Positions 58,701 through 64,000 of a DNA stretch of 64,000 nucleotides are shown here, in pieces. Location: NCBI GenBank assembly GCA_031002005.1, contig JARYHS010011408.1:222869473-222933472 (forward strand). Reading direction: 5' to 3'. The position numbers and the translations under genes were made by a program. Numbering within the stretch: position 1 is the stretch's first letter; the number at the start of each line of letters is the position of its first letter. The notes beneath the pieces were generated by a model, which saw only the letters and a program-made list of their open reading frames with translations, was not told the origin of the DNA and did no database searches. This DNA comes from Vandiemenella viatica. Its lineage: Eukaryota > Arthropoda > Insecta > Orthoptera > Morabidae.

Positions 58701-58860
58701 TGTTATACGTACGTAACAAAAGTAGACGCCAGTGAAGCAGTTTATTAATATCTTTGTGATATGTGCTGTTGCTATCATGCGCGTTGGCTCATACGCGGAA
58801 CATTAACAGTTACATTACTTTTGTCCTTCAATCGTAAAATTCCGAAATAATTAGTTCCTA

Positions 58861-59420
58861 ATTTATGATGCTGCCAGAGTGGAGACCTTAATCGTTTAAA
58901 TGATGCCTCATTTTCGGTTAGGTATCAAGGGAAATAAATGGTTCCTGAAAAAAAATACGCAATCAAAATAATTATACTTTTGCCCTTTAAGGGTCAAATT
59001 CAAAAAAATTACTTTCTTAGAATATGATTTGACCAAAGCAGAGACCTTAATCTTTAAAATGATACCTCATTTATCTATATCGGTTATTTATAAATGGAGA
59101 CAAAGTGTCGAATTACGAAAAATTCCTTTCTTAATATATGATGTCACCAAAGCTAAGATCTTAATCTTTAAAATGATACTTTCTTCAAAGAATTCGGTTA
59201 GGTATCCAGGGAAATAAATGGCTCATGACACTAAAAACAGCATTTTAGAAATATTTGCATTTTTTCCCTTTAAAAATGGAATTAGGAAAAACTAGTTTCT
59301 TAAAATATGATGTGATCAAAGTGGGCACCTTTAGCTGTAAAATTATACCTCATTTATCAATTTCGGTTAGGTATGAAGGGAGATAATGGCTTGTGGCAAA
59401 AAAAGAAACACACTTTATAG
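58861..59420. repeat. Four diverged tandem units of about 115-170 bp
   Basis: Units begin near 58861, 59022, 59137 and 59307. Each contains atatgatg...accaaag, a 'ccttaatc(t/g)tttaaa(a)tgat' block, cctcattt and cggttaggtat(c)aaggga. Unit length varies through internal indels. Confidence 0.75.
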
Positions 59421-60761
59421 AAATAATATAATGTATGATTGGGACGTTTTTAGGTACACTGACTACTTGTTTATTGCCGTATACTTGTTTTGGAGGCCAA
59501 TAAAAATAAAGTACTCAATAAGAGGTTGATTAAAAGAGTTCGTAGGAGCATTTAAGTATTTTGGTCAAACAATATACCATGTTTTTGATTTCATAACATA
59601 ATTATGGTTGATGGAGCAGGTAGTGTTATTAATAAAGTTTCTCGTAATTTAGTCAATTTTTTTTGTCGCCATATATTTCGATGAAAATGGTAAACCAATA
59701 TTTGCCGCAAGTAATAAAACATCTATGGTGTACCATTGTATCGTATACTGGGAAGAAATTGGTAAAATTTTAAACAATTTTCTCCTTTTTAAGCTTCTGT
59801 AAAAGGTTTCCGTTATACAATCATCAAGAGCTTCATATGAAATCTGGAAACCTGCCAACTGTCAAAATGTTTGTATTTTTTTTAATTCCACAATTTTGAG
59901 AAATTCTTGGTGGAAAAAAATTCTCCCTTCCATCTTAAAAAATTAAAATTCTTTCAAAATTTTCAGTAATGCCTTCTAAAGTTTAGAAGAAAATTAAAAC
60001 CGCCATCCTGAAATTTATAATTTTCGTAACGTAAGTAAATGAGTGAGTTTAACAAATTTGATATTTCAGCAAATATTTTTATTCGACAAAAAAAGTTTTT
60101 GTGTGATTCGATGTAGAATTTCATGAATCGGATATATACAATAAAAAGACTGTTTCGAAAAACGTATAATGAACTCTATTTAAATACCAATTGTTATTAC
60201 TTTTTTAAAAAAATACTTTTAATTAATTCAGTTTTATGCACACTATGTGAACGGCACCTTTAGTGCGCGAAAGTAGCTTCCACTTTACAATGCTAGCTGT
60301 GATTCAAATCTCATAAATATGAGGCGGATTAAAAAAATAATTTAATCAATCTTGAACTCACCGCAGAACGTAAAGAATTTTTAAACTATGAGCCAGTGAC
60401 CATTGACGATCACATGTTAACAATAAAAACTACATAAATTTAAAAACGAGACATTCATGCCATGGATATATTTCATCCTCTATTAATCATTTCGATTTCT
60501 GTATAAATAAACAGAAGTTCGGCCAGATTCAAGGGAGAGAAAAAAAAGGGGGGCCGTTGCTTTCCACTTTCGGTAATGTCTTTTAGTTCTTGACACATAA
60601 CATGACAAGACATAAAACTACAAAAATCAGTTAGTCAGTCACACAATATCATAGATAAATTTGGAGTTTAGCATATAAAAAAGTAGATAACAAGCCCAAA
60701 ATACTTGAGGAAATTATTCCTTCCAGTTAGATTCGACAATAAAACAATTTCGAATTTTTAT
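59421..60761. other. Intron sequence, nothing recognised
   Basis: AT-rich. The minus frame at 59649 has no recognisable feature. Confidence 0.4.
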
Positions 60762-61240
60762 ATACACTGCTTGACAAAAAAAGTGAAAGGGGGAGGCAAC
60801 TAAATGATTCTTCAAGGATTGAGAGGGTATGTGATTTTCAAAATCAGAGGCAATTTTCCAAAGAACCTGTCAGTATAAGCCCACTTATCAGTAATGACGT
60901 TTCACCTCCTCTGGCCGGGATGCATGCATTAATTTTGTTGGAAAAGATGTCATAAAGCTGCTGTATCCTGTCCCGAGGCAAGCTGGTGTACAACTGTCGT
61001 AACTGGTCATTGATATCCTGGATACTGGCACTGGGACAGTGTTGACATCCGAGCTGATACCACAAATCTTCTGTCTGGAACAGATTTGGCGATCTTGTTA
61101 ACCACAGGAGTGCCTCAACATCACGCAGACTGTTCACAGAGACACGTACATTGTCCAGTTGAAAAATGGCTTAACGATTCTGTTGCATGAGAGGTAACAG
61201 ATGAGGACGCAGGAAGTCCATTACGGACCGTTGTGTAGAC
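60762..61240 (-). mobile_element. Tc1-like element, terminal part, left arm of a palindrome
   Basis: Starts with the terminus tatacactgcttgacaaaaa. The minus frame reads SPNLFQTEDLWYQLG (a decayed SPDLNPIEDLW motif), then ASIQDINDQLRQLYTSLPRD and NKINACIPARGG, the normal C-terminus of a Tc1 transposase. Confidence 0.75.
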
Positions 61241-61530
61241 CGAGTTCCGTCAATCACTATCTGCTCGAACATCAGCTCCGTCCCAGTGCCAGTATCCAGC
61301 ATATCAAGGACGAGTTACAACAGCTGTGGGCCAAAGGTTACAACGCCGTTATGACATCGTTCCCAACTAAATCGTTCCCAGGCCAGATTTGAGGCAACAG
61401 CATACTGATAAAGTGAGCTTGTACTGCCATGCTCTTTGTAAATTTAACTAGATTTTGTAATCTCTGAAAGGACATTATGTACCCTGTGAAGTTTCGTTTC
61501 GTTTGCTCTTCCATTTCTGAGTTCTTCTCT
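61241..61530 (+). mobile_element. Second Tc1-like terminal part, inverted relative to the first
   Basis: The plus frame reads LRPSASIQHIKDELQQLWAK, equivalent to the minus-strand PSASIQDINDQLRQL of the left copy. DNA landmarks gtcccagtgccagtatccag and tatgacatc occur in both, in opposite orientation. Similarity fades toward 61500. Confidence 0.7.
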
Positions 61531-61636
61531 TTTTTTATCCTTTTTTATTGCCCCGCTCCACCTCCTGTAACTAAAAACTCTAACTAAAGATGAGTTCGTT
61601 ACGTTTCTGCTCGTCTACTCATAGCACACAGCATAC

Positions 61637-61910
61637 CACATGACTCCGACGGCAGGGTACGCCTCGACGCGCGCCCTGAGGCGAATCTCGCGCCCCTCGC
61701 GGACGGTGGCGGAAGCTGGCTCTAGTTCGAAGACGAACTCTGGGGCGACGTAGGCGCGGATGCCCTTGTCGACGACCAGCGTAGCCCTGCAGGAGACCGC
61801 GCCGTGCGGGTTGCGGGCCGTGGCGCTGTACTCTCCAGAGTCCTCCAGCGACGCCTGGGGCAGCTCCAGTGTGTGGAAGTTGCTCTCGTCGCTGGATACG
61901 ACGTGTCGCT
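61637..61910 (-). CDS. Muscle Ig-domain protein, internal exon 2 (end of Ig A, start of Ig B)
   Basis: This 274-bp exon encodes 90 full codons plus two split bases at each end. The acceptor is gtgttgcag|AGCGAC and the donor GTCATGTG|gtatgc. Residues 1 to about 47 complete Ig domain A: HTLELPQASLEDSGEYSATA has the typical D-x-G-x-Y F-strand signature, and the G strand reads GAVSCRATLVV. The F-strand position that normally holds Cys is Ala (YSATA), while an extra Cys lies in the G strand. A short hinge (DKGIRAYVAPEF) leads into Ig domain B, whose B strand (IRLRARVEAYP) has Ala where Cys is usual. The terminal TG plus G from the next exon makes the core Trp (VGVM-W). Local DNA is much richer in G and C than the flanking introns, as expected for coding sequence. 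The other long minus frame in this interval is a shadow. Confidence 0.88.
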
Positions 61911-62135
61911 CTGCAACACCACAAACACAACCTCAGTCGTCAACTAGCCATATAGACATCAACAATCAAAGCTACCAGTGACCAGAAAACGTAACGGAAG
62001 ACCAGAAAATGTAAGCATTTGCCGGCATCTTTATTCGTGTGGATCAATTAGTAAGACACATGCTCAGCAACCGACTGAACAAAAAACAAAACAAAACGTT
62101 AGAGCATTTAGGCGGATTTACCACCTTTATACTGA

Positions 62136-62560
62136 TTCTACAAGTTATATCGATTTTTAGATGCAATTATATTTTCGATTCTCCAGTGTGTATAAATTTT
62201 CCAAGTGCATATCGATTTTCGATTTTTCTAGTGTATATCGATTTTTAGGTACATATTGTTTTTTTAATAGTATGTATCGAATTTTCAAGTGTATATCGAT
62301 TGTTTCAAATCTATTTCAACTTTGTGAGCATACATATATTACTCCTCAAGCATTTAAATTTTAGGCAAAAAACGATTTTCGATCTTTCAAGTGTATATAT
62401 ATTTTTTAACTGCATATCGATTTTCAATTCTTAAGTGCAAATCGATTTTCGATTTTTCTAATTTTCGATTTTTCTAGTCATCGATTTTTATGCATATAAT
62501 TATTTTTATGGTGCATATTGATTTTTCAAATATATTTACATTTTATGAGCGTACATATAT
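62136..62560. repeat. AT-rich minisatellite filling the intron between exons 1 and 2
   Basis: Repeated units of about 20-25 bp around tatcgatttt and tcgatttttctagtg. A higher-order repeat of about 220 bp is also present: caaatctatttc...gagcatacatatattact near 62306 against caaatatattta...gagcgtacatatattatt near 62527. It occupies more than half of the 767-bp intron. Confidence 0.8.
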
Positions 62561-62677
62561 TATTGGTGAAGTATTTGTGTTCACTATATTATAGATGGTA
62601 CAGTATGGACAGGACGATTAATTAAAAACTCCCATGCCCCAGGTTGGAGTGAAACCAGGTTGGGTGATAACGCTTAC

Positions 62678-62847
62678 CGTCAGGTGTTACGGGGACGCCG
62701 TCCTTGGCCCAGGTGACAGTGGGCGCTGGCCACCCTACCACCTGGCACGTGAGTCGCACGGGGTAGGTGGCCTGCACGCGTCGGTCTCGGAGCCTCATTG
62801 TTAGCTGGGGCGCACACTCCACTCCCTCAGATGACTCCACTGCTTCC
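62678..62847 (-). CDS. Muscle Ig-domain protein, internal exon 1 in window (N-terminal half of Ig domain A)
   Basis: This 170-bp internal exon encodes 56 full codons plus one split base at each end. On the minus strand the acceptor reads tgtgacag|GGAAGC and the donor CCTGACG|gtaagc. The peptide has an acidic lead (SSEGVECAPQL) followed by the A to C strands of an I-set immunoglobulin domain: RLTCQVVGWPAPTVTW with the B-strand Cys and the core C-strand Trp, then KDGVPVTPD. The last base, G, joins AG of the next exon to give Glu, so the reading frame continues without a break. Ig domains of this kind are found in cytoplasmic sarcomere proteins (Unc-89/obscurin, titin-like, stretchin-MLCK), where they act as structural spacers and binding modules. 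No signal peptide or membrane segment is visible. The preceding exon is not in the window. The Ig-domain and splice calls are strong; the exact gene name is not. Confidence 0.88.
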
Positions 62848-63646
62848 CTGTCACACAAAAAAGATGCGTAATGGTTTTTATGTTAGGATTCACAACGGAC
62901 ATACAGAGGAGCGACAGTAATGGAGACACCTAGCTCTATAACAGAATAAGTTATAGGCTGCAAATATGCACATGTTATTTTTTTCGTTGACATAAAACCG
63001 AATTAAAAATATTGTAACGTTATATTCTCGGTGTTGCACACAGGGGTATTTGATACAAAAATCCGATCAAAAGTCAAAATGTTTTTTTAGCAAATTCCAA
63101 GTACCCGTATATACCTGACTCGAGGCAAATTTTTACAGAATCACAATCAGCTATATTTTTTAGTTAAGCTTCATTCCCCACCCTGTCAACAGTCATCTTC
63201 TGAGCACATTCCAAGACCCACGTACTGTTACCAAGAAAATACAAGAAAATTATAAGTTGTACCAATTTAATTTGTGAGTGATGTTAAGTGAGTAGTGGTT
63301 TTAATCATGGATATTGTTCAGCCAGGTACCTATAATTGAAATAATTGTAACATACATCCAAAAGTATCGCACAACTTTATTTCTGTACATTTTTGTAAGC
63401 TGACTCATTTTGTACTGATTTTTTTATTACGAAAAGTATTAAAGAGTGATTTTGTTATATTTCCGGACCTTTCCCGAGTCTGATTTCTTGTATGGTATTA
63501 GTGTAGTGTACTATCTTGGTGTTTCATTGAAAATTAGGTGCCAAAAAGTGCCAAACGTCTATTTATTCGAAAAAATTCTACATTATTTACAATGAAACAA
63601 ACCTACTTTTTTCCGTCACATTAATTCATCTAAGATTTTCTTTGTT
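62848..63646. other. Intron upstream of exon 1 in window
   Basis: Polypyrimidine-acceptor side of the intron, otherwise AT-rich with no recognised feature. Confidence 0.45.
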
Positions 63647-63990
63647 ATGGGCTCTTCTGGTATCATGCTCATGACCCGAAAAGTTATTTATGATATGATT
63701 AAATACGAGAAAGGAAATGATTTCGTGCAAAAGTTGGAATTAGTCAAGGAAAATATTTTAAACCAACCGACATTCACGGTCGAACAAACGCAACAGTTCG
63801 AACAAAAGTTTTCAGGGCTTAAATTTGAAATTAAAAGAAAATGGCAGGCTGCTAAGAGAAATGAGAGTGTGTTTTTAAAGAAATACCATGATTGGTTCAA
63901 AAGATGTATCGAAATCTCCATATAATCCAATCCGACCACTGTGGTCGGCCTAGAAAATCTTTCGATGATTTGACCGATTTTACCAAATGA
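63647..63990 (+). pseudogene. Degenerate ORF of unknown, probably repetitive, origin
   Basis: An open frame of 92 codons from ATG 63647 reads YDMIKYEKGNDFVQKLELVK, then FTVEQTQQFEQKFSGLKFEI and KRKWQAAKRNESVFLKKYHD with WFKRCIEISI. It has coding-like composition and several Lys/Trp-rich helices. After its stop, a shifted frame gives GRPRKSFDDLTDFTK. I associate a basic GRPxKxFxDxS motif with a family of repeated, transposon-like proteins in arthropods and hydra whose function I do not know. It lies antisense to the muscle gene, has no splice context and ends at another stop, so it is probably the decayed start of a mobile-element gene that continues beyond the window. Confidence 0.45.
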
Positions 63991-64000
63991 TGTCCGCTGA

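Noticed and set aside
61619..61943. Alternative minus frames over exon 2, with Arg/Pro-rich translation
   Set aside because: Only the third frame joins in phase with both neighbouring exons and shows Ig motifs.

Overview
The window is a stretch of animal nuclear DNA, almost certainly from an insect with a large, repeat-rich genome. A polyneopteran such as a phasmid, orthopteran or cockroach would fit, but that assignment is an inference. It is AT-rich, has no bacterial-style operons, contains spliced exons, and is full of SINEs, LINE fragments, Tc1/mariner, hAT and Helitron-type elements.

The only host gene I can support lies on the minus strand. Four short exons sit at 62678-62847, 61637-61910, 48403-48651 and 27589-27721. 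They have consensus splice sites, and every split codon joins in phase (G|AG = Glu, TG|G = Trp, CC|A = Pro). Together they encode 275 contiguous residues: two complete immunoglobulin (I-set) domains, an acidic/proline-rich linker and the first half of a third Ig domain. This is an internal part of a giant cytoplasmic muscle Ig protein of the obscurin/Unc-89, titin or stretchin-MLCK class. I favour an Unc-89/obscurin-like protein from remembered resemblance only. The introns are 767 bp, about 13.0 kb and about 20.7 kb. The gene runs off both edges: everything left of 27589 is one more intron of at least 27.6 kb, and the preceding exon lies beyond 62848. Next to the 27589 exon, its donor-side end and downstream intron have been tandemly duplicated, leaving a 29-bp pseudo-exon with an intact donor at 26822.

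The introns are a transposon graveyard. The dominant family is a tRNA-derived SINE, called SINE-A here. Its head carries Pol III A- and B-box-like sequences of tRNA-Ser/Leu type, followed by a conserved body and a short A-rich tail. I count about 23 copies or fragments in both orientations, with two kinds of 3' tail. Two other tRNA-like or SINE-like families occur: SINE-B (7.3, 15.6 and 30.1 kb) and SINE-C (12.7 and 32.1 kb). SINE-C shares its central body with SINE-A. LINE remnants include a CR1/jockey-type family (12.6-13.5 kb and 43.9-44.4 kb), several endonuclease-reverse-transcriptase LINE 3' ends, and one intact 428-codon LINE ORF1 (41063-42349, minus). DNA transposons include a GTF2IRD2-type hAT relic (1535-2526, 8-bp duplication), hAT MITEs (28220-28427, 43767-44502, 51523-51811), Tc1/mariner relics (29.4-30.7, 33.0-33.7, 39.8-41.06, 56.6-57.2 and 60.8-61.5 kb) and a non-autonomous Helitron (21335-22011).

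Layout: 0-27 kb is intron with SINEs, LINE ends and DNA elements; 26-27.7 kb is the exon-flank duplication and the last exon; 28-48 kb is the largest internal intron, with nested transposons; 48.4-48.65 kb is an exon; 49-61.6 kb is a second repeat-rich intron; 61.6-62.85 kb holds two exons around a short minisatellite-filled intron; 63.6-64 kb holds a degenerate, possibly transposon-derived ORF on the opposite strand. I found no CRISPR array, no canonical tRNA or rRNA gene and no bacterial content. I see no convincing new multi-gene system. The most novel items are unclassified repeats, nested insertions and the partial exon duplication.
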